A stretch of 64,000 nucleotides of DNA from Streptomyces sp. NRRL WC-3605. GTDB taxonomy: Bacteria > Actinomycetota > Actinomycetes > Streptomycetales > Streptomycetaceae. The stretch covers positions 372,001-436,000 of the forward strand of contig NZ_LLZN01000002.1 in assembly GCF_001509795.1 (NCBI RefSeq), read 5' to 3'. Position numbers and translations under genes: made by a program. Below the pieces are notes generated by a model, which worked only from the letters and a program-made list of their open reading frames with translations, searched no databases and was not told where the DNA came from. This document shows, piece after piece, positions 49,503-57,988 of the stretch (positions are counted from its first letter, which is position 1; each line of letters begins with the position of its first letter).

Positions 49503-50813
49503 GTGACCCGCGCCGCCCCTCCTCCCCGCCGCACCCGCCGCTCCCGTCGACCCGACTGGGCCGGCCGCAACTACAGCCTGCTGACCGCCTCGGCGTTCGT
49601 CACCAACCTCGGCAGCAACGGCGCCCTGATCGCGGCCGCCTTCGCCGTCCTGGAGGCGGGCGGCGACGGCGGTGACGTCGGCCTGGTCGCCGCCTCCCGG
49701 ACCCTGCCCCTGGTGCTCTTCCTGCTGATCGGCGGCGCCGTCGCGGACCGGCTCCCCCGGCACCGGGTGATGGTCGCGGCCAACGCCCTCAACTGCGTCT
49801 CGCAGGCGGTCTTCGCCGCGCTCGTCCTCACCGGCGAGGCCCGGCTGTGGCAGATGATGCTGCTCACCGCGCTCGGCGGCACCGGCCAGGCGTTCTTCAG
49901 CCCGGCCGCCGAGGGCATGCTGCTGTCGTCGGTGCGTGGGGAGCAGGCGGGCCGCGCGTTCGCGGTGTTCCGGATGGCGATGCAGGGCGCGGCCGTCGGC
50001 GGCGCGGCGCTCGGCGGTGCCATGGTGGCGGCGCTGGGGCCGGGCTGGGTGCTGGCGGCGGACGCTGCCGCCTTCGCGGTCGCCGGGTCGATGCGGGCCC
50101 TGCTGGACGTCAGCGGGGTGGCGCGGCGCGCGCCCGGCGGCGGCATGCTCTCCGATCTGCGCGAGGGCTGGCGGGAGTTCGTGGGACGGCCGTGGCTCTG
50201 GGGTGTGGTCGTCCAGTTCTCCGTCGCCAACGCGGTGGTCGCGGCGGCCGACGCGGTCTACGGCCCGCTCGTCGCCCGGGACCACCTCGGCGGGGCCGGC
50301 CCGTGGGGTGTGGCCCTGGGGTTCTTCGGCGCGGGCACGGTGGCCGGCGCGCTGCTCATGACGCGCTGGCAGCCGCGCCGCCTGCTCCTCGCCGGCACCC
50401 TGTGCGTCTTCCCGCTGGCCCTGCCGTCCGCGGCGCTCGCCGTGCCGGTGCCGGTGGGCGCGCTGTGCGCGGTGATGTTCCTGACCGGCGTGACGCTGGA
50501 GGTGTTCGGCGTCTCCTGGATGACCGCGCTCCACCAGGAGATACCGGAGGACAAGCTGTCCCGGGTCTCCGCCTACGACTGGTTCGGCTCGATCGCCATG
50601 GTCCCGCTGGCGACGGCCCTCGCCGGCCCGGCGGAGACCGCGTTCGGGCGCACCCCGGCGCTGTGGGGCTGCGCAGCGCTGATCGTGGTGGTCACCGCGG
50701 CGGTCCTGTGCGTGCCGGACGTGCGCAATCTGCGCCGCCGCAGCAAGCCGGTGACGTCGGGCGGCACCGGCACCCCGGCGGGCACGGAGACTCCGGCCGA
50801 GGGGATCGGCTGA
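49503..50813 (+). CDS. MFS transporter
   Basis: A 436-residue major facilitator of the DHA3-like 'EntS/MFS_3' type. Motif GGAVADRLPRHRVMVAAN follows helix 2, with a second loop-like AYDWFGSIAMVPLATALAGP late in the protein. About 12 helices are present. The GTG at 49503 begins a basic N-terminus (RRTRRSRRPDWAGRNYSLL), consistent with inside orientation. It is probably a drug or metabolite exporter. Confidence 0.9.
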   Translation: MTRAAPPPRRTRRSRRPDWAGRNYSLLTASAFVTNLGSNGALIAAAFAVLEAGGDGGDVGLVAASRTLPLVLFLLIGGAVADRLPRHRVMVAANALNCVSQAVFAALVLTGEARLWQMMLLTALGGTGQAFFSPAAEGMLLSSVRGEQAGRAFAVFRMAMQGAAVGGAALGGAMVAALGPGWVLAADAAAFAVAGSMRALLDVSGVARRAPGGGMLSDLREGWREFVGRPWLWGVVVQFSVANAVVAAADAVYGPLVARDHLGGAGPWGVALGFFGAGTVAGALLMTRWQPRRLLLAGTLCVFPLALPSAALAVPVPVGALCAVMFLTGVTLEVFGVSWMTALHQEIPEDKLSRVSAYDWFGSIAMVPLATALAGPAETAFGRTPALWGCAALIVVVTAAVLCVPDVRNLRRRSKPVTSGGTGTPAGTETPAEGIG

Positions 50814-50847
50814 CGGCACCGGCCCTTCGGGCGTGGCTTCCGACCGG

Positions 50848-51693
50848 TCAGCCGATGCCGAACGCCCCCTCGGGCGGCTCCGGCGACGGGACGGCCTCCG
50901 CGTCCCGCACGGGACGCGCCGCCCCCATGAAGGCCCGCACCCCGGCGCCGTGCTCCACACGGGCCGGGAACGCGTCGCCCGCGGTCAGCCGGGCCAGGGC
51001 GGCCGTGTCCACGGGCCGGTGCGCGGCGACCAGGACGGCGTTCCCGAAGCGCCGCCCGCGCAGCACGGCCGGTTCCGCGATCATGGCGAGCTCCTCGAAG
51101 ACGGTGGCCAGGTTGGCCAGTTGGGAGCGCAGGAAGGCGAACGGCGCGGCGTCGGCGAGGTTGGCGAGGTAGACGCCGTCGCCGCGGAGCACCCGGGCGG
51201 CGGCACGGGCGTACTCGACGGACGTGACGTGCCCGGGCACCCGCGAGCCCCCGAACACGTCGGCGACGAGCACGTCCGCGGACTCCGCGGGGGCGGCGTC
51301 GAGCCACGCCCGCGCGTCGGCGGCGTGCGTGGTGATGTCGGCGCCGGCGGGCGTCGGCAGATGCTCCAGGACCAGGTCGAGCAGCGCGCCGTCGAGTTCC
51401 ACGACGTGCTGCCGGGAGCCCGGCCGGGTGGCGGCGACGTATCGGGGCAGGGTGAGTGCCCCGCCCCCGAGATGCACCACGTCCAGGGCGCGCCCCGGCT
51501 CCGCCACGGCGTCCAGTGCGTGCCCGACCCGGCGCACGTACTCGAACTCCAGATGCGTGGGCTCGTCGAGATCGACGTACGACTGCGGAGCCCCGTCGAC
51601 GGTGAGCAGCCAGGCCCGTTCCCGGTCGACGTCGGGCATGAGCTTGGCGAAGCCGTGCCCGGTGGCCGCGGCGACGGGTCTGGAGTCGTTCAC
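50848..51693 (-). CDS. Spermidine-synthase-like SAM-binding protein
   Basis: A 281-residue protein of the polyamine-synthase fold without membrane part. The SAM site is ALDVVHLGGGALTLPRYVAATRPGSRQHVVELDGALLDLV. ADVLVADVFGGSRVPGHVTSVEYARAAARVLRGDGVYLANLAD forms the gate-keeper region. The canonical DGxxQ is DGAPQSYVDL, as in spermidine synthases. Catalytic Asp residues are only partly matched, so a methyltransferase-like or non-polyamine role is possible. The GTG at 51693 is chosen because the upstream frame is Arg/Gly-rich. Confidence 0.85.
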   Translation of the reverse strand: MNDSRPVAAATGHGFAKLMPDVDRERAWLLTVDGAPQSYVDLDEPTHLEFEYVRRVGHALDAVAEPGRALDVVHLGGGALTLPRYVAATRPGSRQHVVELDGALLDLVLEHLPTPAGADITTHAADARAWLDAAPAESADVLVADVFGGSRVPGHVTSVEYARAAARVLRGDGVYLANLADAAPFAFLRSQLANLATVFEELAMIAEPAVLRGRRFGNAVLVAAHRPVDTAALARLTAGDAFPARVEHGAGVRAFMGAARPVRDAEAVPSPEPPEGAFGIG

Positions 51694-51776
51694 TCCCCCA
51701 TTGTGGGGCGCCTCCGTCCCGGCACCGGCACGGGGGCCGTGCGCCCGGTCGTCCCGGTCGCGCGGCCCCCGGCCCG

Positions 51777-52946
51777 TCACACGACGGCGGTCACCGTCCC
51801 GGCTCCGACGGTCCTGCCGCCCTCACGGATGGCGAACCCGAGTCCGGGCTCCAACGGCACCTCGCGCCCCAGCTCGACGGTCATCGTGACGGTCTCGCCG
51901 GGCCGGGCGACGGCCGCCTCACCGAGGTCGACGTCCCCCACCACGTCCGCGGTGCGGATGTAGAACTGCGGCCGGTACCCGGTGGACAGCGGCGTCGAGC
52001 GGCCGCCCTCCCGGGTCGACAGCACGTAGACCTGCGCCGTGAAGCGGCTGCGCGGCTCCACGCTGCCGGGGGCGGCCACCACGTGTCCGCGCCGGACGGC
52101 GTCCCGGGGGACGCCGCGCAGCAGCAGCGCCACGTTGTCACCCGCCTGGGCCTCGTCCATGGGCTTGCCGAAGGTCTCCAGGCCGGTCACCACGGTCTCC
52201 ACTGCGGCGCCGAGCACCTCGACCCGGTCGCCGACGCGGACGGTCCCCCGCTCCACGGCGCCGGTCACCACGGTCCCCCGGCCGGTGATGGTCAGGACGT
52301 TCTCGACGGGCAGCAGGAACGGCGCGTCGACGTACCGCTCCGGCATGGGCACATAGGTGTCCACCGCGTCGAGCAGCGCCTCGACGGCCGCCGTCCACTG
52401 GGGGTCGCCCTCCAGCGCCTTGAGCCCCGAGACCCGTACGACGGGCGCGGCGTCGCCGCCGTAGCCGTGCTCGCTGAGCAGGTCCCGGACCTCCAGCTCG
52501 ACGAGGTCGAGCAGCTCCGGGTCACCGGCGTCGGCCTTGTTGAGGGCGACGACGATGTGGTCGACGCCCACCTGCCGGGCCAGCAGCACGTGCTCGGCGG
52601 TCTGCGGCATGATGCCGTCGAGCGCGGAGACGACGAGGATCGCCCCGTCGAGCTGGGCTGCGCCGGTGACCATGTTCTTCACGTAGTCGGCGTGGCCCGG
52701 CATGTCGACGTGCGCGTAGTGGCGGGTGTCGGTCTCGTACTCGACGTGCGCGATGTTGATGGTGATGCCGCGGGCGGCCTCCTCCGGCGCCCGGTCGATG
52801 CGGTCGAACGGCACGAAGGTGCCGGAGCCGCGCTCGGCGAGGACCTTGGTGATGGCGGCGGTCAGGGTGGTCTTGCCGTGGTCGACGTGGCCCATCGTGC
52901 CGATGTTCAGATGCGGCTTGGTACGCACGTACGCCGTCTTGGACAT
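51777..52946 (-). CDS. tuf3: Translation elongation factor Tu, divergent third copy (EF-Tu3 type)
   Basis: A 389-residue EF-Tu. G1 is GHVDHGKT, switch [20 protein letters not shown]4 NKAD, then domains II and III. Differences from housekeeping EF-Tu: G3 reads DMPGH, not DCPGH; G5 is SGLKAL; several switch-region residues vary. Streptomyces commonly has tuf1 in the str operon and a distant tuf3 expressed mainly under stress or stringent conditions; this gene has no ribosomal neighbours and fits tuf3. GGAG lies seven bases before the ATG. The 5' leader is structured. Confidence 0.92.
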   Translation of the reverse strand: MSKTAYVRTKPHLNIGTMGHVDHGKTTLTAAITKVLAERGSGTFVPFDRIDRAPEEAARGITINIAHVEYETDTRHYAHVDMPGHADYVKNMVTGAAQLDGAILVVSALDGIMPQTAEHVLLARQVGVDHIVVALNKADAGDPELLDLVELEVRDLLSEHGYGGDAAPVVRVSGLKALEGDPQWTAAVEALLDAVDTYVPMPERYVDAPFLLPVENVLTITGRGTVVTGAVERGTVRVGDRVEVLGAAVETVVTGLETFGKPMDEAQAGDNVALLLRGVPRDAVRRGHVVAAPGSVEPRSRFTAQVYVLSTREGGRSTPLSTGYRPQFYIRTADVVGDVDLGEAAVARPGETVTMTVELGREVPLEPGLGFAIREGGRTVGAGTVTAVV

Positions 52947-52996
52947 GGGTGTACTCCGAAGTCTGACGTCTCAGGACGTCTCCGTGAGAAGAGCGG

Positions 52997-53057
52997 GGAC
53001 CCCGTGGAGCCGCCGACCCTCCCCCTGCGGGGTCCGCCGGGCTTTCCGGGGAGGGTC
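52997..53057 (-). promoter_or_regulatory. Attenuator-like leader of tuf3 with alternative hairpins
   Basis: In transcript order there are four segments: 1 GACCCTCCCC (53057-53048), 2 GGACCCCG (53035-53028), 3 GGGGAGGGTC (53024-53015), 4 CGGGGTCC (53004-52997). Segment 1 pairs perfectly with 3 (10 bp), and 2 with 4 (8 bp); the two hairpins exclude each other unless a pseudoknot forms. Segment 1 begins inside the stop codon of a small upstream ORF. The tuf3 ATG is 50 bases downstream. Confidence 0.6.
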
Positions 53058-53169
53058 AGCTTCGGGCGCCGTCGACGGCGGCCAGGAAGACGGGAACGGC
53101 AGCCTTCGGCGTATCCGCGACTGCGGATGCGGCGAGGACGAAGGCGTACCGGAACATGACGCCGATCAT
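53056..53169 (-). CDS. Possible leader peptide upstream of tuf3 (37 codons)
   Basis: A small ORF, MIGVMFRYAFVLAASAVADT followed by 17 more residues ending AAVDGARS; an internal ATG at 53157 gives a 33-residue form. It is Ala/Val-rich and hydrophobic at the N-terminus. About four fifths of its codons end in G or C, somewhat less than neighbouring genes. GGGAG stands 11 bases before the first ATG. It lies between alkD and tuf3 on their strand, and its stop is inside pairing segment 1 of the tuf3 leader. It could be translated or simply chance; evidence is modest. Confidence 0.4.
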   Translation of the reverse strand: MIGVMFRYAFVLAASAVADTPKAAVPVFLAAVDGARS

Positions 53170-53222
53170 CGCCGAGGCCGCTCCCGGCGTCGAACGGTTT
53201 TCCGGCTCGCCGGACCGGGTGG

Positions 53223-53945
53223 TCAGGCCCCGATGTTCTTCAGCGCCTCACGCACGGACAGCGGGGCGAACCGCTCGCCCTCGCGCGCCAGGAAGTCCCG
53301 TACGGCCTCCGGGTCGGTCTTGGCGTACTCGCGCAGGCACCAGCCGATGGCCTTGCGGACGAAGAAGTCGGGGTGGCCGGACTGGCGCAGGCAGTACGCG
53401 AACAGGCGCTCGGTGTCGGTGCGTTCCTTGTACCGGAGCTGGTGGAGGAGGGCGGTGCGGGCGACCCACAGGTCGTCGTCCTCGATCCAGGCGTCCATGT
53501 CCTCGGCCAGCGCGGGGTCGGCCGCGACGAGCCCGCCGACGACGTGCGCGGCGAGCGCGTCGACGGTGTCCCACCACGGCACCGTCGACACCAACTGCCG
53601 GGCCACCGGCAGGAACCCGGAGGACAGACGCGTCACATGCCGGCGCAGGTAGTCGACGGCGAAGTACTGGTACTCCCGCTCGGGCAGCCGCCAGCAGCGC
53701 AGCGCCACGGCGGTGCAGTCACGCTCGTCGGGGCGCGGGGTGCCCCGGACGACGGAGCGCGACAGGACGCGGCGCTCAGGAGTGGGGATGCCGAGGAACG
53801 GGGCCACGTCCTTCATGTACGCCCGCATGGCGGCGGCCCGTTCCGGGTCCGCGGCGGCCGCATAGGTGGTGGTCAGCCGCTCCATCACCGTGTCGGCCGG
53901 CACGCTGCGCGGCACGTCCGTCGCCCCCGCACCCGTCACTCTCAT
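53223..53945 (-). CDS. AlkD-type DNA alkylation repair protein
   Basis: A 240-residue HEAT-like repeat protein of the DNA alkylation repair (AlkD/AlkC) superfamily. It has MKDVAPFLGIPTPERR at the N-terminus and REYQYFAVDYLRRH, VPWWDTVDALAAHVVG, DDLWVARTALLHQLRYKERTD and FFVRKAIGWCLREYAKTDP. The W-D-D constellation used by AlkD to bind and cleave N3/N7-alkyl bases is present in WWDTVD and WIEDDDLWVAR. It is on the same strand as the tuf3 leader and 53 bases upstream of the small ORF. Confidence 0.9.
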   Translation of the reverse strand: MRVTGAGATDVPRSVPADTVMERLTTTYAAAADPERAAAMRAYMKDVAPFLGIPTPERRVLSRSVVRGTPRPDERDCTAVALRCWRLPEREYQYFAVDYLRRHVTRLSSGFLPVARQLVSTVPWWDTVDALAAHVVGGLVAADPALAEDMDAWIEDDDLWVARTALLHQLRYKERTDTERLFAYCLRQSGHPDFFVRKAIGWCLREYAKTDPEAVRDFLAREGERFAPLSVREALKNIGA

Positions 53946-53993
53946 AGGACGACCATACGGCGATCACATGGCCACTTCGGTTACTGTCGCCGA

Positions 53994-54776
53994 ATGCTCG
54001 ACGATGCCACCACCCGCTCTGGGGGCACCGCGACGGCCTCTCCCCGGGCCGTCGCCTCGGAGCTCGCCGTCCCCGTCCCCTCGCTCACGCCCGCGCCCGC
54101 CGGCCTGGCCGCGCGCTGCGGCAGAGCGCTGCTCTCGCCGTGGTCACGGCTGTCGGCGCTCGTGCTCCTGCTGGCCGCGGCCGCGACGTGCGTGCTGCTC
54201 TTCGAGCCGCAGAGACTCCTGTCGGACGGCTGGCCGGCGCACCTCGAGGGCGCGGCGGCGGTCGTGCTCTTCGCGGTGGCGTACGGCCTGGTCACGGTGG
54301 CGTTCGTGCCGCGTCCCCTGCTGAACCTGGCGGCGGGCGCGCTGTTCGGCTCCCAGCTGGGTCTGGGCGCGGCGATCACGGGCACGGTGCTGGGGGCGGG
54401 GATCGCCTTCGGACTCGGCCGGCTGCTGGGCCAGGACGCGCTGCGGCCGCTGCTGCGCGGCCGGGTGCTGAAGGCGGCGGACGGCCAGTTCAGCCGGCAC
54501 GGTTTCCGCTCGATGCTGGCGGTGCGGCTCTTCCCGGGGGTGCCCTTCTGGGCCGCGAACTACGCCGCCTCCGTCTCCCGCATGGGGTACGTCCCGTTCC
54601 TGCTGGCGACGGCGCTCGGCTCGATCCCCAACACCGCCGCGTACGCCGTGGCCGGCGCCCGTGCCGCCGCGCCGACGTCGCCCGCCTTCCTGATCGCGCT
54701 GGCCTGCATCGCCCTACCGGCGCTGGCGGGCGTGGTGGTGGCCTGGCGCAAGCGCCACCACCTGCGCGGCCGCTGA
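53994..54776 (+). CDS. TVP38/TMEM64 family membrane protein
   Basis: A 260-residue membrane protein of the TVP38/VTT (DedA superfamily) type. The core is VPRPLLNLAAGALFGSQLGLGAAITGTVLGAGIAFGLGRLLG and SMLAVRLFPGVPFWAANYAASVSRMGYVPFLLATALGSIPNTAAYAVAG. About six hydrophobic segments and a basic C-terminus are present. VTT proteins act in lipid scrambling or transport; no partner gene is evident. It is divergent from alkD. Confidence 0.9.
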   Translation: MLDDATTRSGGTATASPRAVASELAVPVPSLTPAPAGLAARCGRALLSPWSRLSALVLLLAAAATCVLLFEPQRLLSDGWPAHLEGAAAVVLFAVAYGLVTVAFVPRPLLNLAAGALFGSQLGLGAAITGTVLGAGIAFGLGRLLGQDALRPLLRGRVLKAADGQFSRHGFRSMLAVRLFPGVPFWAANYAASVSRMGYVPFLLATALGSIPNTAAYAVAGARAAAPTSPAFLIALACIALPALAGVVVAWRKRHHLRGR

Positions 54777-54789
54777 GCGCCGCCGTCGG

Positions 54790-55959
54790 TCACACGGCTT
54801 CGAGGACCATCGCGTTGGCCAGTCCGCCGGCCTCGCACATGGTCTGCAGGGCGTAGCGGGCGCCGCGCTCGCGCATGGCGTGGACCAGGGTCGTCGTGAG
54901 CCGGGTGCCGCTGGCGCCGAGCGGGTGGCCGAGCGCTATCGCGCCACCGTGCACGTTGACCTTGGCGAGGTCGGCGCCGGTCGCCTGCCGCCAGGCGAGC
55001 ACGACGCTGGCGAACGCCTCGTTCACCTCGAACAGGTCGATGTCGTCGATCGACAGGTTCGCCCGGCGCAGCACCTTCTCGGTCGCCGGGATGACGCCGG
55101 TCAGCATGAGGACGGGGTCGGAGCCGGTCACGGCGAAGCTGTGCAGCCGGGCCAGGGGGCGCAGACCGAGGCGGGCCGCCGTCTCGGACGACGTGATGAG
55201 GACGGCGGAGGCGCCGTCGTTGACGGGGCTGGCGTTGCCCGCGGTGACGTTCCACTCGATCTGCGGGAAGCGCTCGGCGAACACCGGGTCGTGGTAGGCG
55301 GGCTTGAGTCCGGCGAGGATCTCGGGCGTGCTGCCGGGGCGGACGCACTCGTCGCGCGAGACGCCGTCCAGGGGCGCGACCTCGGCGTCGAACAGGCCGT
55401 TCTGCCAGGCCGCGGCGGCCCGGTGGTGGGAGGACACGGCGAACGCGTCCATCTCCTCGCGGGTGAGGGACCACTTGGCGGCGATCAGTTCCGCGCTGAT
55501 GCCCTGCGGGACGAGCCCGTCGGGGTAGCGGGCGGCGATGCCGGGGCCGAAGGGGTCCTTGCCGGGCGGCACGTTCGACCACATCGGCACACGGCTCATC
55601 GACTCGACCCCGCAGGCCACGACCAGGTCGTACGCGCCGGACAGGACGCCCTGGGCGGCGAAGTGCACGGCCTGCTGGGAGGAGCCGCACTGTCGGTCGA
55701 TGGTGGTCGCCGGGACCGTCTCGGGGAATCCGGCGGACAGGGCGGCGTAGCGCGTGGTGTTCATGGCCTGCTCGCCGACCTGGTCGACGGTGCCGCCGAT
55801 GACGTCGTCGATCAGCGCCGGGTCGACACCGGAGCGCTCGACGAGGCTGCGCAGGGTGTGGGCGAGGAGTTCGACGGGGTGGATGTGCGCGAGGGAGCCG
55901 TTCGGCTTGCCCTTGCCCATCGGGGTGCGTACGGCTTCGACGATGACTGCGTCTCGCAT
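54790..55959 (-). CDS. Acetyl-CoA acetyltransferase (thiolase)
   Basis: A 389-residue thiolase. The nucleophile is Cys91 in TTIDRQCGSSQQAVHFAAQG. The EVNEAFAS segment, the His in GGAIALGHPLGASGTR, and the second Cys in TMCEAGGLANAM complete the site (CEAGG instead of the common CxGGG). It catalyses acyl-CoA thiolysis or the reverse condensation. Divergence from HxlR, with three similar repeats between, suggests control by that regulator, perhaps in catabolism of a fatty or aromatic acid. Confidence 0.94.
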   Translation of the reverse strand: MRDAVIVEAVRTPMGKGKPNGSLAHIHPVELLAHTLRSLVERSGVDPALIDDVIGGTVDQVGEQAMNTTRYAALSAGFPETVPATTIDRQCGSSQQAVHFAAQGVLSGAYDLVVACGVESMSRVPMWSNVPPGKDPFGPGIAARYPDGLVPQGISAELIAAKWSLTREEMDAFAVSSHHRAAAAWQNGLFDAEVAPLDGVSRDECVRPGSTPEILAGLKPAYHDPVFAERFPQIEWNVTAGNASPVNDGASAVLITSSETAARLGLRPLARLHSFAVTGSDPVLMLTGVIPATEKVLRRANLSIDDIDLFEVNEAFASVVLAWRQATGADLAKVNVHGGAIALGHPLGASGTRLTTTLVHAMRERGARYALQTMCEAGGLANAMVLEAV

Positions 55960-56001
55960 GGTGCGGGCCTCCTTGGCGCGCGAGCCGATTACCAGTGAGT
56001 A

Positions 56002-56100
56002 GGAAATCTGGACTCACCATAGCGCCGCAGGTTGGAAAATCAAACCCACTAGTGCTCGCTGCACACTGCCCTGAGCCGCAAGGTTGGAAAACCGGACCCT
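56002..56100. promoter_or_regulatory. Three GGAAA direct repeats between thiolase and HxlR
   Basis: GGAAATCTGGACTCAC starts at 56002, GGAAAATCAAACCCAC at 56034 and GGAAAACCGGACCCTC at 56085. The last two are also preceded by AGGTT. Spacings of 32 and 51 bases put them near whole helical turns (about 3 and 5). They are candidate HxlR sites over both divergent promoters. Confidence 0.5.
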
Positions 56101-56121
56101 CAACTCCCTAGACTGACCGGC

Positions 56122-56592
56122 ATGGCCGCCACCAAGGACCCCCGCCCCTGCTCGATCGCCGACACGCTGGCCCTCGTCGGCGAGAAGTACTCCCTGCTCG
56201 TCCTGCGCGAGGTGTGCCTCGGCAACGGCCGGTTCGACCAGCTCGTCCGCAACATCGGCGCCCCGCGCGACGTCCTCTCCACCCGGCTGCGCCGCCTCGT
56301 CGACGCCGGGATCCTCACCAAGCGCGTGTACAGCGAGCGGCCGCAGCGGTTCCAGTACCGGCCCACGCAGGCGGGCCTGGAGCTGGAGCCGGTCCTGATG
56401 ACGCTCATGGCCTGGGGCGACCGCCATCTGCGCCAGGACGACGACCGGCCCATGGTGATCGAGCACAGCTGCGGCAACGAACTGCTCCCCGTCGTCACCT
56501 GCCGGGCCTGCGGCGAGACGGTCAGGCACGAGGACCTCACCGCGCACCCCCAGGCACCGGGCTGGTCGGTGTCGGGGCCCACGGCCGCCTGA
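56122..56592 (+). CDS. HxlR-family regulator with C-terminal Cys motif
   Basis: A 156-residue winged-helix regulator: CSIADTLALVGEKYSLLVLREVCLGNGRFDQLVRNIGAPRDVLSTRLRRLVDAGILTKRVYSERPQRFQYRPTQAGL. After the normal HxlR domain (100 residues) a 50-residue extension has SCGNELLPVVTCRACGE, a possible metal-binding or redox Cys cluster. It is divergent from the thiolase gene. Confidence 0.92.
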   Translation: MAATKDPRPCSIADTLALVGEKYSLLVLREVCLGNGRFDQLVRNIGAPRDVLSTRLRRLVDAGILTKRVYSERPQRFQYRPTQAGLELEPVLMTLMAWGDRHLRQDDDRPMVIEHSCGNELLPVVTCRACGETVRHEDLTAHPQAPGWSVSGPTAA

Positions 56593-56738
56593 CCGCCTGG
56601 CCGCAGCACGCCGAGCCCCTGTCGCAGGGCGTTCACCCAGGGGCGCTACGCTGCCCCTCGACAGCCGCGATCACCGCGCCGACGACGCGGGTCCCCGCGC
56701 ATCCCCTGCCACGATCAGCACTTGGACGCCGTAACTTC

Positions 56739-57614
56739 ATGTCTTGGTTTGAATCCCTCATCCTCGGACTCGTCCAGGGGCTGACCGAATTCCTCCCCGT
56801 GTCCTCCAGCGCGCACCTGCGGCTGACCGCGGCGTTCTCGGGCTGGGAGGACCCCGGCGCGGCCTTCACCGCGATCACCCAGATCGGCACCGAGGCGGCG
56901 GTCCTGATCTACTTCCGCAAGGACATCGGGCGGATCGTCCTGGCGTGGCTGAAGTCGCTGACCGACAAGGAGATGCGGCGCGACCACGACGCCCAGATGG
57001 GCTGGCTGGTCATCGTCGGCTCCATCCCGATCGGCGTCCTCGGTCTGACGCTCAAGGACCAGATCGAGGGCCCGTTCCGCGACCTGCGCGTCACGGCGAC
57101 CATGCTGATCGTGGTCGGCATCGTCATCGGCGTCGCCGACCGCCTGGCGGCCCGCGACGAGTCCGGCGGCCGGCACCGCGCCGCCAAGCAGCGCAAGTCG
57201 CTCGAGGACCTGAACGTCAAGGACGGCCTCATCTACGGCCTGTGCCAGGCCATGGCGCTCGTCCCCGGCGTGTCCCGCTCGGGCGCCACCATCAGCGGCG
57301 GCCTGTTCATGGGCTACCAGCGGGAGTCGGCGGCCCGCTACTCGTTCCTGCTGGCCATCCCCGCCGTCCTCGCCTCGGGCCTCTTCGAGCTCAAGGACGC
57401 CATGGAGAGCGACCATGTCTCCTGGGGCCCCACGCTCTTCGCCACGGTGATCGCCTTCGGCTCCGGATACGCGGTCATCGCCTGGTTCATGAAGTTCATC
57501 TCGACCAAGAGCTTCATGCCGTTCGTCTACTACCGGGTGGCGCTCGGCCTCGTCATCATCGCCCTGGTCGCGGCCGGCGTCCTCAGCCCGCACGCGGCGG
57601 AGTCGTCGGACTGA
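56739..57614 (+). CDS. uppP: Undecaprenyl-diphosphatase (bacitracin-resistance type)
   Basis: A 291-residue polytopic phosphatase that recycles the lipid carrier of peptidoglycan and confers bacitracin tolerance. The two active-site motifs are GLTEFLPVSSSAHLRL (residues 14-29) and ALVPGVSRSGATISGG. Eight membrane segments are visible. The ATG at 56739 follows a region with no clear ribosome site. Both the HxlR gene and this gene are on the plus strand, but 146 bases separate them. Confidence 0.96.
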   Translation: MSWFESLILGLVQGLTEFLPVSSSAHLRLTAAFSGWEDPGAAFTAITQIGTEAAVLIYFRKDIGRIVLAWLKSLTDKEMRRDHDAQMGWLVIVGSIPIGVLGLTLKDQIEGPFRDLRVTATMLIVVGIVIGVADRLAARDESGGRHRAAKQRKSLEDLNVKDGLIYGLCQAMALVPGVSRSGATISGGLFMGYQRESAARYSFLLAIPAVLASGLFELKDAMESDHVSWGPTLFATVIAFGSGYAVIAWFMKFISTKSFMPFVYYRVALGLVIIALVAAGVLSPHAAESSD

Positions 57615-57728
57615 GCCGTCCGACTCGCCGGTGACCAAACGTTTTTGGCCGCATTCGTGACCAAAGACATACGTGGCGTGTAGCCGTCCGGTAGCGCAGG
57701 GTCAGTGCCAACCCCTAGGCTTGACACC

Positions 57729-57908
57729 ATGTCCCCCAGTTCCTTAGACCCTGGTTCCGTGCGCTCCGCCGCCGAGGTGAACGAGGCGATCCGTGCGCTG
57801 TGGATACGCGCGGGCGGCTCGCTCTCGGCCCAGGAGCGCGAGGCGTACGAGTTGCTGGTGGTCGAGTGGGCGGCCGCCATCCGCGCCGAGGTCGTCAAGG
57901 CCGCTTGA
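57729..57908 (+). CDS. Small conserved-looking helical protein
   Basis: A 59-residue soluble protein (MSPSSLDPGSVRSAAEVNEAIRALW then a helix-rich end LSAQEREAYELLVVEWAAAIRAEVVKAA). The codon pattern is normal for the region. It looks like two helices. ATG at 57729 is preferred over 57705 because the earlier codons lie in the AT-richer leader. Function unknown; I do not recognise a family. Confidence 0.7.
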   Translation: MSPSSLDPGSVRSAAEVNEAIRALWIRAGGSLSAQEREAYELLVVEWAAAIRAEVVKAA

Positions 57909-57988
57909 AGAGGCGAGCCGCAGCCCGGAACTGACGAGCCTTCAGAGCGATAGCCCACCCCAGTGGCCCACCCCAGTGGCCGAAAGCC

